Below, one piece after another: positions 16,369-23,923 of a stretch of DNA of 39,482 nucleotides (position 1 is its first letter; every line of letters begins with the position of its first letter). Under the pieces are notes generated by a model. That model had not been told where the DNA came from. It ran no database searches and worked only from the letters and a program-made list of their open reading frames with translations. The DNA is from Pseudonocardia sulfidoxydans NBRC 16205 (GTDB lineage: Bacteria > Actinomycetota > Actinomycetes > Mycobacteriales > Pseudonocardiaceae). A program made the position numbers and the translations under genes. The stretch covers positions 1-39,482 of the forward strand of contig NZ_BJVJ01000056.1 of assembly GCF_007989085.1 (NCBI RefSeq), written 5' to 3'.

Positions 16369-18695
16369 TGAGCACCCTGACCCCCGAGTCGCCGGGCGCC
16401 GCCGTCACCGTCGCGCCCGAGGCGCTGCGCATCGAACTCGCCATCGGCGGCATGACCTGCGCGTCGTGCGCCAACCGCGTCGAACGCAAGCTCAACAAGA
16501 TGGACGGCGTCGTCGCCTCGGTGAACTACGCGACTGAGAAGGCGCACGTCGAATACCCCGCGGGGGTCGAGCCCGAAGCACTGGTCGCGACGGTCGAGGC
16601 CGCCGGCTACACCGCCACGCTGCCCCCGCCGCCGGCCGCCCCCTCCGAGACTCCCGCGCCCACCGACGAGATCGACCCGACCGCCTCACTACGGCACCGG
16701 CTGCTCGTCAGCGCCGTGCTCGCCGTGCCCGTCGTCGTCGTGTCGATGGTGCCCGCGTTCCAGTTCACCTACTGGCAGTGGCTCGCCCTCGTGCTCACCG
16801 CACCCGTCGTCGTCTGGGGCGCGTGGCCCTTCCACCGCGCCGCCTGGGTCAACCTCCGCCACGGCGCCGCCACCATGGACACCCTCGTGTCCGTCGGCAC
16901 CCTCGCCGCACTCGCCTGGTCCGTGTACGCCCTGGTCTGGGGCACCGCCGGCATCCCCGGCATGGTCCACCCCTTCACCCTCGCCGTCTCCCGCGGCGGC
17001 GGCGCCGGCCAGATCTACCTCGAGGTCGCTGCCGGCGTCACCGTCTTCGTCCTCGCCGGCCGCTACGCCGAGGCCCGCTCCAAACGCGCCGCCGGCGCCG
17101 CCCTGCGCGCCCTGCTCGAGATGGGCGCCAAGGACGTCGCCGTCCTGCGCGACGGCGTCGAGGAACGCATCCCCGTCGCCGCACTCGCCGTCGGCGACCG
17201 GTTCGTCGTCCGCCCCGGCGAGAAGATCGCCACCGACGGCACCGTCGAAGACGGCACCTCCGCCGTCGACGCCTCCATGCTCACCGGCGAACCCGTCCCC
17301 GTCGACGTACAGCCCGGCTCCGCCGTCGTCGGCGGCTGCGTCAACACCTCCGGGCGGCTCGTCGTCGCCGTCACCCGCGTCGGCGCCGACACCCGGCTCG
17401 CCCAGATGGCCAAGCTTGTCGAGGACGCACAAACCGGAAAGGCCGCCGTCCAACGCCTCGCCGACCGCGTCTCCTCGGTGTTCGTGCCCGTCGTCATCGC
17501 GCTCGCCGTCGCCACCCTCGGGTTCTGGATCGGCACCGGCGAAGGCGTCGCCGCCGCGTTCACCGCCGCCGTCGCCGTCCTGATCATCGCCTGCCCCTGC
17601 GCCCTCGGGCTCGCCACACCCACCGCGCTGCTCGTCGGCACCGGCCGCGGCGCCCAGCTCGGCGTCCTCATCAAGGGCCCCGAGGTCCTCGAGTCCACCC
17701 GCCGCGTCGACACCGTCGTCCTCGACAAGACCGGCACCGTCACCACCGGCCGCATGGAGCTCGTCGACACCCACGTCGCCGACGGCGAGGACCCCGACGA
17801 AGCCCTCCGCATGGCCGGCGCCGTCGAGGACGGCTCCGAACACCCCATCGCCCGCGCCATCGCCGACGCCGCCCGCGCCGCCGACGGCGCCGGACTCCCC
17901 GGCGTCTCCGAGTTCGAAGCCGTCCACGGCCTCGGCGTCCGCGGCGTCGTGTCCGAACTCGTCGACAACCGCGTCGTCGCCCACGCCGTCCTCGTCGGCC
18001 GCCCCGCCCTCCTCGCCAACCACGACATCGAGCTGCCCGCCTCGCTGATCGAGGCCCGCGAGAAGGCCGAGAACGCCGGGCACACCGCCGTCGTCGTCGC
18101 CTGGGACGGCCACGCCCGCGCCGTCCTCACCGTCGCCGACGGCATCAAGCCCACCAGCGCCGACGCCATCCGCCGGCTCCGCGCGCTCGGCCTGCGCCCC
18201 ATGCTCCTCACCGGCGACAACGGCGCCGCCGCCCGCACCGTCGCCGAACGCGTCGGCATCGACCCCGACGACGTCATCGCCGACGTCATGCCCGAGGACA
18301 AGGTCGCCGTCGTCACCCGGCTCCAGGGGGAGGGCAAGGTCGTCGCCATGATCGGCGACGGCGTCAACGACGCCGCCGCCCTCGCCACCGCCGACCTCAG
18401 CCTCGCCATGGGCACCGGCACCGACGTCGCCATCGAGGCGAGCGACCTCACCCTCGTCCGCGGCGACCTGCTCGCCGCCGTCGACGCCGTCCGACTCGCC
18501 CGCCGCACCCTCTCGACGATCCGCGGCAACCTCTTCTGGGCGTTCGCCTACAACGTCGCCGCCGTCCCCGTCGCCGCCGCGGGCCTGCTCAACCCCATGA
18601 TCGCCGGTGCCGCAATGGCGTTCAGCTCCGTATTCGTGGTCACCAACAGCCTGCGGCTACGCACGTTCCGCAGCTCCACCGACCGGCCGGTGTGA
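16368..18695 (+). CDS. copA: copper-translocating P1B-type ATPase CopA
   Basis: A 775-residue heavy-metal ATPase. One N-terminal HMA domain carries GMTCASC (about 28-34). The transmembrane metal site is CPC (about 408), the phosphorylation motif DKTGT (about 452), the P1B-specific HP dipeptide is in GSEHPIARA, and the hinge is GDGVND (about 664). The final helices contain YNVAAVPVAAAG and MAFSSVFVVTNSLRL, the pattern of Cu(I)-ATPases (P1B-1). It exports copper from the cytoplasm. It is co-transcribed with the exported protein before it and probably controlled by the CsoR-like site. Codons end in C to an extreme degree compared with the nitrate operon, which may reflect a different history. 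Confidence 0.95.
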   Translation: MSTLTPESPGAAVTVAPEALRIELAIGGMTCASCANRVERKLNKMDGVVASVNYATEKAHVEYPAGVEPEALVATVEAAGYTATLPPPPAAPSETPAPTDEIDPTASLRHRLLVSAVLAVPVVVVSMVPAFQFTYWQWLALVLTAPVVVWGAWPFHRAAWVNLRHGAATMDTLVSVGTLAALAWSVYALVWGTAGIPGMVHPFTLAVSRGGGAGQIYLEVAAGVTVFVLAGRYAEARSKRAAGAALRALLEMGAKDVAVLRDGVEERIPVAALAVGDRFVVRPGEKIATDGTVEDGTSAVDASMLTGEPVPVDVQPGSAVVGGCVNTSGRLVVAVTRVGADTRLAQMAKLVEDAQTGKAAVQRLADRVSSVFVPVVIALAVATLGFWIGTGEGVAAAFTAAVAVLIIACPCALGLATPTALLVGTGRGAQLGVLIKGPEVLESTRRVDTVVLDKTGTVTTGRMELVDTHVADGEDPDEALRMAGAVEDGSEHPIARAIADAARAADGAGLPGVSEFEAVHGLGVRGVVSELVDNRVVAHAVLVGRPALLANHDIELPASLIEAREKAENAGHTAVVVAWDGHARAVLTVADGIKPTSADAIRRLRALGLRPMLLTGDNGAAARTVAERVGIDPDDVIADVMPEDKVAVVTRLQGEGKVVAMIGDGVNDAAALATADLSLAMGTGTDVAIEASDLTLVRGDLLAAVDAVRLARRTLSTIRGNLFWAFAYNVAAVPVAAAGLLNPMIAGAAMAFSSVFVVTNSLRLRTFRSSTDRPV

Positions 18696-18730
18696 TCAAC
18701 CCACGTCGCCTGATCGTGGCTACCGGCGGG

Positions 18731-18736
18731 TAAGCT
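18731..18736 (+). promoter_or_regulatory. -10 box (TAAGCT) of the TetR gene, leaderless
   Basis: TAAGCT followed by 7 bases and then the ATG at 18744; no ribosome site is present, as expected when transcription starts at the A of the ATG. Confidence 0.5.
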
Positions 18737-18743
18737 CCGCGCC

Positions 18744-19361
18744 ATGACGGAGACATCGGTCCACCGCGGGGCGAGGTTGTCCCGCAGTGCCCGGCGGGCG
18801 CAGCTCCTGCTCGCCGCGCGCGACGTCTTCGCCGCCCAGGGCTACCACGCCGCCGCCATGGACGACATCGCCGAGCGGGCAGGCGTCAGCAAGCCGGTGC
18901 TCTACCAGCACTTCCCCGGCAAGCTCGAGCTCTACCGGGCGCTGCTCACCACCTACGCCGACGAGCTGGTCGACTCCGTCCGCGGCGCCATCGCCGCCAC
19001 CCACGACAACCGCGAACGCGTCCACGCCGCGGTGAAGGCCTACTTCGACTTCGTCGCCGGCGAAGGGCAGGGCTACCGGCTCGTCTTCGAGTCCGACCTG
19101 CGCCGCGAACCCGAGGCCGCCGCCGTCGTCGACGGGGCGCTGACCCGCTGCATCGACGCTGTCGCCGAAGTCGTCACCGAGGACGCCGGACTCGACGACG
19201 CCCGCGCCCGCCTGCTGGCCGTCGGCCTCGTGGGGTTGAGCCAGGTGACGGCGCAGTACTGGCTCGACTCCCAGCAGTCGGTACCGCGCGAGGAAGCGAT
19301 CGACCTGATGTCGGCTCTGGCCTGGAAGGGCCTCGCCGGTTTCCCGCTGATCCACGACTGA
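18744..19361 (+). CDS. TetR family transcriptional regulator
   Basis: A 205-residue TetR regulator. The N-terminal helix-turn-helix has MDDIAERAGVSKPVLYQHFPGK (about 38-59), and the rest is the all-helical ligand/dimer domain with two acidic pairs. It resembles the TetR protein of the mycobacterial Rv3208 position by context (between moeZ and DUF3107). It is expressed from its own leaderless promoter 48 bases after copA, so it is probably not part of the copper operon. Its ligand and targets cannot be read from sequence. Confidence 0.88.
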   Translation: MTETSVHRGARLSRSARRAQLLLAARDVFAAQGYHAAAMDDIAERAGVSKPVLYQHFPGKLELYRALLTTYADELVDSVRGAIAATHDNRERVHAAVKAYFDFVAGEGQGYRLVFESDLRREPEAAAVVDGALTRCIDAVAEVVTEDAGLDDARARLLAVGLVGLSQVTAQYWLDSQQSVPREEAIDLMSALAWKGLAGFPLIHD

Positions 19362-19370
19362 CCCCGCGCG

Positions 19371-19556
19371 GTAGTCCGCGCGCAACCTCACTGCTGCTCC
19401 CACGCGCGTTCACGACGGTGAGGTTGCGGCCGATAGTCCGCGCGCAACCGCACTGCTGCTCCCACGCGCGTTCACGACCGTGAGGTTGCGGCCGATAGTC
19501 GGCGCGCAACCGCACTGCTGCCCGAGCAGCGTCAGCACAGCAGTGGGGTTGCGCTC
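19371..19556. repeat. 62-base-period tandem palindromic repeats, family 3, locus 1
   Basis: Three units start their common CGCAACC at 19381, 19443 and 19505, exactly 62 bases apart. Units 1 and 2 are almost identical; each is a stem with CGCAACC..CAC at one end and its complement GTGAGGTTGCG at the other. Unit 3 is a longer stem with 17-base arms (GCGCAACCGCACTGCTG and its complement, one mismatch). The array fills most of the gap between the convergent TetR and hydrolase genes. The same core recurs at 36682-36800. Confidence 0.88.
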
Positions 19557-19597
19557 GGGTCGGGGACGTCCCCCCGGGGAGCGCCGGGCGCAGTGGG

Positions 19598-20473
19598 TCA
19601 GGCGGCGTGGGTGTGGCGGGTGGCGGCGGCGACCAGTGCGGTGATGCGTTCGGCCGTCCCCGCGGCCCGCTCGACGGGCAGCATGTGGCCCGCGCCCGGG
19701 AAGATCGTGAGCTCCGCCGACGGGAGGCCCTCGCGGATGCGACGGGCCAGCCGCAGCGGGGTGAGCCTGTCGCGCGAGCCTGCCAGCACGGCGGTGGGGA
19801 TCGTCGCGAAGGCGGCGAGGGCGGCGTCGCGTTCGTGGGCGTCGAGCGTCGGGCGGAAGCCGGAGACGGTGGCGGGGCGGCAGTCGGCGATGGTGCGCGT
19901 GGTGAGGCGGACGGCTTCCCGCGAGGGGTGCTCCCCCAGCAGCAGCCAGCGGAGCCCGGGGCCGAGGAGGGCGGGGACGCCGCTGAGGTGCTCGCGGCCG
20001 GTCCAGCGCCGCGACCGGTAGAGGCGCTGTTCGACGGCGCCGACCCGGGCGAGGGCGTCGGGGCCGAGGCCGAAGGCCTTCTCGGTGAGCCCGCCGCTCG
20101 CGGTGGCGACGAGCGCGACGCCGGCGACGCGCGAGGCGACCAGGGCGGGGTGCCGTTCGGCGAGGGCCATGATCGTCATGCCGCCCATGGAGTGTCCGGC
20201 GAGCACGAGGGGCCCGTCGGGTGCGCGGTCGGTGATCAGCTCGGCCATGTCGTCGGCGAGCTGGTCGATCGTCATGGTCGACGGGTCGCAGGCGGCGGAG
20301 CGGCCGTGGCCGCGGTGGTCGTAGCGCAGCACCCGGACGTCGCGGGGCAGCCGGTCGGCCACCGGCGCCCAGGTCCGCGAGTCGAGGGTCCAGCCGTGGG
20401 CCATGACGACGGTGACCCCGGAGTCCGCGGAGCCGTCGGCGGGCCCGGAGACCTCGACGTGCAGCGAGCTCAT
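19598..20473 (-). CDS. alpha/beta hydrolase of the oxygenase module
   Basis: A 291-residue alpha/beta-hydrolase with the oxyanion HGW (about 26-28), the loop YDHRGHGRS, the nucleophile GHSMGG (Ser95), the acid in AGSRDRLTP and the histidine in GAGHMLPVE. The ATG overlaps the stop of the diiron oxygenase gene (ATGA), so it is the third gene of an SDR > oxygenase > hydrolase operon. It probably hydrolyses an ester or lactone made or used by the other two enzymes; the substrate is unknown. Length and residues are normal for the family. Confidence 0.85.
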   Translation of the reverse strand: MSSLHVEVSGPADGSADSGVTVVMAHGWTLDSRTWAPVADRLPRDVRVLRYDHRGHGRSAACDPSTMTIDQLADDMAELITDRAPDGPLVLAGHSMGGMTIMALAERHPALVASRVAGVALVATASGGLTEKAFGLGPDALARVGAVEQRLYRSRRWTGREHLSGVPALLGPGLRWLLLGEHPSREAVRLTTRTIADCRPATVSGFRPTLDAHERDAALAAFATIPTAVLAGSRDRLTPLRLARRIREGLPSAELTIFPGAGHMLPVERAAGTAERITALVAAATRHTHAA

Positions 20474-21357
20474 ACGAGGTGCGCCTTGCGCCACAGGATC
20501 TCCGACGGTCCGCCGATGAGCCCCTGCTCGCGCAGGAACGGGACGAGCTTGCGGGCGGACCAGCGCAGCGTCTCGCGGTGGTGGGGGTTGGCGAGGGCGG
20601 CGGCCTTGCCGACCTTCGGGTCGATGCCGACGCTCGCGTAGACGTCGGCGTGGATGAGGTTGCGCGCGACCACGAACGCGATCCGTGATGTCAGGTAGCG
20701 GCCGATCTGCTTCTGGGCGCCGTTGACCTGCGGCATGATCCGGATGAGCTCGTCGCGGGCGTACCGGACGTGGCGCGCCTCCTCCGTCACGTGGATCGTG
20801 TTGACGGCGCGGGTGAGCGGCTGGACGGTCTCGTCCTTCATGGCCTCGCGCTGCAGCTGGTCGAGGATCTCCTCGACGAACAGGGTTCCGGCGAACATGG
20901 CGGGCCCGTAGCCGATGGTCTTGAAGAGGCGACCGAGCTCGTGGGTGAGGCCGGTGGGGGCGTAGTCGGGCACGCCGTAGCGCTCGGTCATGCGCGCGAA
21001 CATGATCGAGTGCCGGCACTCGTCGGCGATCTCGGTGAGCGCGTACTGGATGTGGCTGCGGCGGGGGTCGCGGTCGTAGGCGTAGCGCAGCAGCATCTGC
21101 ATGAGGATGATCTCGAACCAGAGGCCGATGCGGGCGACGCTGCAGACCTCGTGGATCGACAGGGTGCGGCGCGGTTGCTCGGTGAGCTCCTCCCACAGCT
21201 CGGTGCCGTAGAGGGAGACGCGGTGCTCGGGCAGGCCCCACGCGCCGTCGACGAGCGGTGCGTCCCAGTCGATGTCGATCGTGGGTTCGTAGGAGTGGTC
21301 GAGCGAGGAGCGCAGGAGCCGGTCGGCGCCGGCCTCGCGGTCGGTGACACGGGTCAT
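20470..21357 (-). CDS. AurF-like diiron oxygenase
   Basis: A 295-residue helical diiron protein. Ligand patterns are ExxH in ADECRH (Glu113, His116), acidic residues in VEEIL (Glu162/163) and HxxxExxH in HVTEEARH (His189, Glu193, His196), with an earlier Glu82 in LWFEI. The last motif is that of the AurF family, p-aminobenzoate N-oxygenase and relatives. Related actinobacterial proteins are mostly uncharacterised and may oxidise amines, alkanes or lipids. It is coupled by ATGA overlaps to the SDR before it and the hydrolase after it. N-oxygenation is therefore not assured. Confidence 0.8.
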   Translation of the reverse strand: MTRVTDREAGADRLLRSSLDHSYEPTIDIDWDAPLVDGAWGLPEHRVSLYGTELWEELTEQPRRTLSIHEVCSVARIGLWFEIILMQMLLRYAYDRDPRRSHIQYALTEIADECRHSIMFARMTERYGVPDYAPTGLTHELGRLFKTIGYGPAMFAGTLFVEEILDQLQREAMKDETVQPLTRAVNTIHVTEEARHVRYARDELIRIMPQVNGAQKQIGRYLTSRIAFVVARNLIHADVYASVGIDPKVGKAAALANPHHRETLRWSARKLVPFLREQGLIGGPSEILWRKAHLV

Positions 21358-22235
21358 CGGGGACTCCTCTCCTGGGTGGGCTCCGCAATGGTGGACAGGA
21401 TGTCCCGCCCGGTGAGCCTGCGGACGAGACCGGCGGCGAGGGGCGACGAGTCGTAGTGGCCGGAGGCGGCCCGGGCCCGGAGCGTGCGGGCGACCCCGGA
21501 CGAGACGAGTCCCGGGAGGTGGCGGCCTGCCCAGAGCTCGACCTGCCCGGCGAGGGTGCCGGCGGTGTCGCGGGGCGGCCGCTTCGCGCCGAGGACGCGC
21601 AGGACGGTGCCGACGATGTCGTCGACCTCCTCGCGGCGGACCTGTCCTTCGAGGGCGAGCCCGACCGCGCGGCCGGCGTCGTGGATGGGGGTGCGGACGT
21701 AGCCGGGGTAGACGGTGGTGACGTGCAGCTCGGTGCCGTACTCGAGGCGCAGGGCGTCGGCGTAGGCGGTCATGCCGCGCTTGGCGACGCTGTAGGCCGA
21801 GACGAACGGCAGCGTGAGGTAGGCGAGCTCGCTGGCGACGAAGACGACCCGGGCGCGGGAACCACCGCGCTGCGCGCGGGAGGCCTGGAGGGCGGGCAGG
21901 GCGGCGGCGGTGACCCGCCAGGCGCCGAGGAGGTTGACGTCGATGACGCGCATGGCGTCGGGCTGCAGCGGGCCGCCGGCGTCGTTGGGGATGCCGATGC
22001 CGGCGTAGTGGGCGACGGCGTCGAGGCCGCCGAGGCGGTCGACGGCGGCGGAGACGGCGCGGTCGACCGCGGCGTCGTCGGTGATGTCGCAGGCCAGCAC
22101 GCCGTCGCCGGGCTCGCGGTCGAGGCCGATGACGTGGGCGCCCGCGTCGCGCAGCCGGGCGGCGGTGGGTGCGCCGAAGCCGCCTGCGGCGCCGGTGATC
22201 AGGACCCGGCTGCCTGCGGGGATCGTGCGTGACAT
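21354..22235 (-). CDS. short-chain dehydrogenase/reductase
   Basis: A 293-residue classical SDR with the cofactor motif TGAAGGFG (14-21), Asp39 after beta-2 (LDRE, pointing to NAD), Asn101, Ser135 and the catalytic YSVAK (Tyr148, Lys152). The usual NNAG is HYAG here. A C-terminal extension of about 50 residues after the Rossmann fold is hydrophobic and basic (LVRRLTGRDIL), perhaps for membrane contact. It is first in a three-gene operon; the ATG follows GGGAGAGGGG. It is divergent from the TetR gene and separated from it by that regulator's likely operators. Confidence 0.9.
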   Translation of the reverse strand: MSRTIPAGSRVLITGAAGGFGAPTAARLRDAGAHVIGLDREPGDGVLACDITDDAAVDRAVSAAVDRLGGLDAVAHYAGIGIPNDAGGPLQPDAMRVIDVNLLGAWRVTAAALPALQASRAQRGGSRARVVFVASELAYLTLPFVSAYSVAKRGMTAYADALRLEYGTELHVTTVYPGYVRTPIHDAGRAVGLALEGQVRREEVDDIVGTVLRVLGAKRPPRDTAGTLAGQVELWAGRHLPGLVSSGVARTLRARAASGHYDSSPLAAGLVRRLTGRDILSTIAEPTQERSPR

Positions 22236-22254
22236 GCCACCCCTCTCCCTTGCT

Positions 22255-22269
22255 GTTACCCCCGGTAAC
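22255..22269. promoter_or_regulatory. TetR operator, distal copy
   Basis: GTTACC-CCC-GGTAAC, a perfect palindrome apart from its 3-base centre. It starts 20 bases upstream of the SDR start codon on the minus strand. Confidence 0.75.
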
Positions 22270-22270
22270 T

Positions 22271-22285
22271 GTTACCACTGGTAAC
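22271..22285. promoter_or_regulatory. TetR operator, proximal copy
   Basis: GTTACC-ACT-GGTAAC, offset by 16 bases from the distal copy. It ends directly before the GTG start of the TetR gene, so a bound dimer would cover that gene's transcription or translation start. Confidence 0.75.
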
Positions 22286-23104
22286 GTGCCTGACCCCGAG
22301 CCTCCTGTCAAGCCGGAGCCCCCGTCCGTCCCGCCCAGCAAGTCCGTCCCGCCCAGCAAGTCCGTCCCGCCCAGCAAGGAGGAGCGACGCGCCCGGCGGC
22401 GGACCGAGATGGTCACCGCCGCCGTCGAGGCCGTGCGGACCCACGGAGCCGGCGTCTCCGTCGCGGACATCGCCGCACGGGCGGGCATCACCAAACCCGT
22501 GCTCTACCGCTACTTCGACGACCGCGCCGACCTGCAGCGCGCCGTCGGGCAGCACGCCGTCGAGATGCTGATGGAACGCATGGCCCCGGCACTGTCGGCC
22601 GAGCTGGCGCCCCGCGAGCAGGTCGCCGCCGTCGTCGACGCGTTCCTCGCCGGCATCGAGGACGAGCCGCAGCTGTGGCGGTTCGTCGTGCACAACCTCA
22701 CCGGTGGCGCGGCCGAGCGCGACGCCGGCGCCGAGATCGTCGACGACGCCCGTGAACAGATCGCCCGGCTCCTCGCGATCCTGATCGGCGAGCGGCTGCG
22801 CGCCGCGGGCCGCGACTCCGGTGGCGCCGAGGTGTGGGCGCACGGTCTCGTCGGCATGGTGCAGAACGCGGGCGACTGGTGGCTGGAGCGCCGCACGATG
22901 AGCCGCGCCACCGTCACCGCGTACCTGACCAGCCTCATCTGGGGCGGCATCTCGGCGGCGCTCGAGGAACGAAACACAGTTTCCCCGGAAAACGACTCAT
23001 CTGGTGTGGACATGGGCGACGCCGCCGACCGGGCCCCGCGCCCCGGCACCAGCGCGCTGCGCGCCGTCCCCGACCCGCCCACTGCCGGAGAGGTTCACCG
23101 ATGA
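22286..23104 (+). CDS. TetR family regulator of the oxygenase module
   Basis: A 272-residue TetR protein with the helix-turn-helix VADIAARAGITKPVLYRYFDDR at about 73-94. The first ~35 residues are unusual: Pro-rich with three exact SVPPSK repeats. The C-terminal ~30 residues after the helical core are also extended. The GTG at 22286 is chosen because it directly follows two perfect palindromes; an upstream start would put the operators inside the gene, and the next ATG (22409) would cut into the helix-turn-helix domain. It very likely represses itself and the divergent SDR operon. The inducer is unknown. Confidence 0.85.
   Translation: MPDPEPPVKPEPPSVPPSKSVPPSKSVPPSKEERRARRRTEMVTAAVEAVRTHGAGVSVADIAARAGITKPVLYRYFDDRADLQRAVGQHAVEMLMERMAPALSAELAPREQVAAVVDAFLAGIEDEPQLWRFVVHNLTGGAAERDAGAEIVDDAREQIARLLAILIGERLRAAGRDSGGAEVWAHGLVGMVQNAGDWWLERRTMSRATVTAYLTSLIWGGISAALEERNTVSPENDSSGVDMGDAADRAPRPGTSALRAVPDPPTAGEVHR
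22325..22378. repeat. 18-base tandem repeat, three perfect copies, in the TetR N-terminus
   Basis: Three identical copies of TCCGTCCCGCCCAGCAAG encode SVPPSK three times. Because they are identical at DNA level, the expansion is probably recent. Confidence 0.95.
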
Positions 23105-23421
23105 GCACTCACGACGCCAGCCACGACGACGACGGCTACCGCGGCCCCGCCACCCTCACGGTCGGGGACCGGGAACTGCCGGTCCAGGCGTTGCTCGACT
23201 CCCGCCACGAACCCCTTGACGGCCGGATGCACTGGTTCGGCCGGCTCACCGGCGACGATCTCGCCGAGGCGCTGGGCCACCGCGCCGCCGACGCGGTCCT
23301 GACCACGCCGCAGGGCCGGTCGCGGGCCCGGGTCGGTGACGTCGACGCCTGGGGCCGCTACCGGGTCACCGGCATCGGCACCCCGCCGTTCGGGCTGCCC
23401 GTCGTCGATGTCGAGAGCTGA
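23101..23421 (+). CDS. DUF4873 domain protein
   Basis: A 106-residue protein matching the DUF4873 pattern: DGYRGPATLTVGDRELPVQ near the start, EPLDGRMHWFGRL in the middle, and GRYRVTGIGTPPFG at the end. DUF4873 occurs alone or fused to flavin monooxygenases in actinobacteria; its function is not known. The ATG overlaps the TetR stop (ATGA), so regulator and DUF4873 protein are made together, which ties the protein to the divergent oxygenase operon. It is small, soluble and without Cys clusters. Confidence 0.72.
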   Translation: MSTHDASHDDDGYRGPATLTVGDRELPVQALLDSRHEPLDGRMHWFGRLTGDDLAEALGHRAADAVLTTPQGRSRARVGDVDAWGRYRVTGIGTPPFGLPVVDVES

Positions 23422-23455
23422 GCCGTCGAGAGCTGAGCCGTCGAGAGCTGAGCCG
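23411..23455. repeat. 15-base tandem repeat, three perfect copies, across the DUF4873 stop codon
   Basis: TCGAGAGCTGAGCCG is repeated three times. The TGA stop of the DUF4873 gene is in the first copy and recurs in frame in the others, so expansion leaves the protein unchanged. Confidence 0.95.
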
Positions 23456-23481
23456 AGGCCACCCGGGGACCTCCGGACACA

Positions 23482-23516
23482 TCGCGGGCCCGGCAGTTCA
23501 CCTGCCGGGCCCGCGA
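23482..23516. terminator. bidirectional terminator hairpin
   Basis: A perfect 15-base stem (TCGCGGGCCCGGCAG and its complement) with the loop TTCAC, between the convergent DUF4873 and DUF3107 genes. It is the clearest hairpin in the window; there is no T tract. Confidence 0.8.
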
Positions 23517-23532
23517 CGAGCGTTGCGACGTG

Positions 23533-23763
23533 TCAGCTGCCGACGCCGAACCCGACCTTGCGGACGTCGGCCGGCGCGATCTCGATGTAGGAGATGCGCG
23601 CGGCGGGCACCACGAACCGGCTGCCCTTGTCGTCGACCAGGCTGACGAGCCCGTCGTCGGACTTCAGCGCGTCGCGGACCAGCGACTCGACCTCCTCCGG
23701 GGTCTGGTCGCTGGACACCACGAGCTCCCGCGGGCTCTCCGCGATGCCGATCTTGACCTCCAC
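23533..23763 (-). CDS. DUF3107 family protein
   Basis: A 76-residue protein, MEVKIGIAESPREL ... VGFGVGS, matching the DUF3107 family, whose M. tuberculosis member is TB9.4 (Rv3208A). It is widespread in actinobacteria and uncharacterised. The GTG start at 23763 follows GGAGG about 8 bases upstream; longer readings of the frame lack a ribosome site. It lies in the same neighbourhood as in mycobacteria, near a TetR gene, a ferritin-like gene and rhlE. Confidence 0.88.
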   Translation of the reverse strand: MEVKIGIAESPRELVVSSDQTPEEVESLVRDALKSDDGLVSLVDDKGSRFVVPAARISYIEIAPADVRKVGFGVGS

Positions 23764-23923
23764 CGGAGACCTCCAGGTCACGAGTAGTCGTATGGCTGCC
23801 GCACCCACGGACCGGAAGACTCCGGGGGCCCGGCGCGGCCCAGGCTAGTCGAGCGTCGCCGGGCAGGAGGCGGCGGCACGTCCGCCCACGGCGAACACGG
23901 TGATCTCCGGCTCGAGATCGCGC

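Noticed and set aside
19371..19556. A CRISPR array with 62-base period
   Set aside because: Each unit is an inverted repeat with a similar interior in units 1 and 2, only three units are present, and there are no cas genes nearby.
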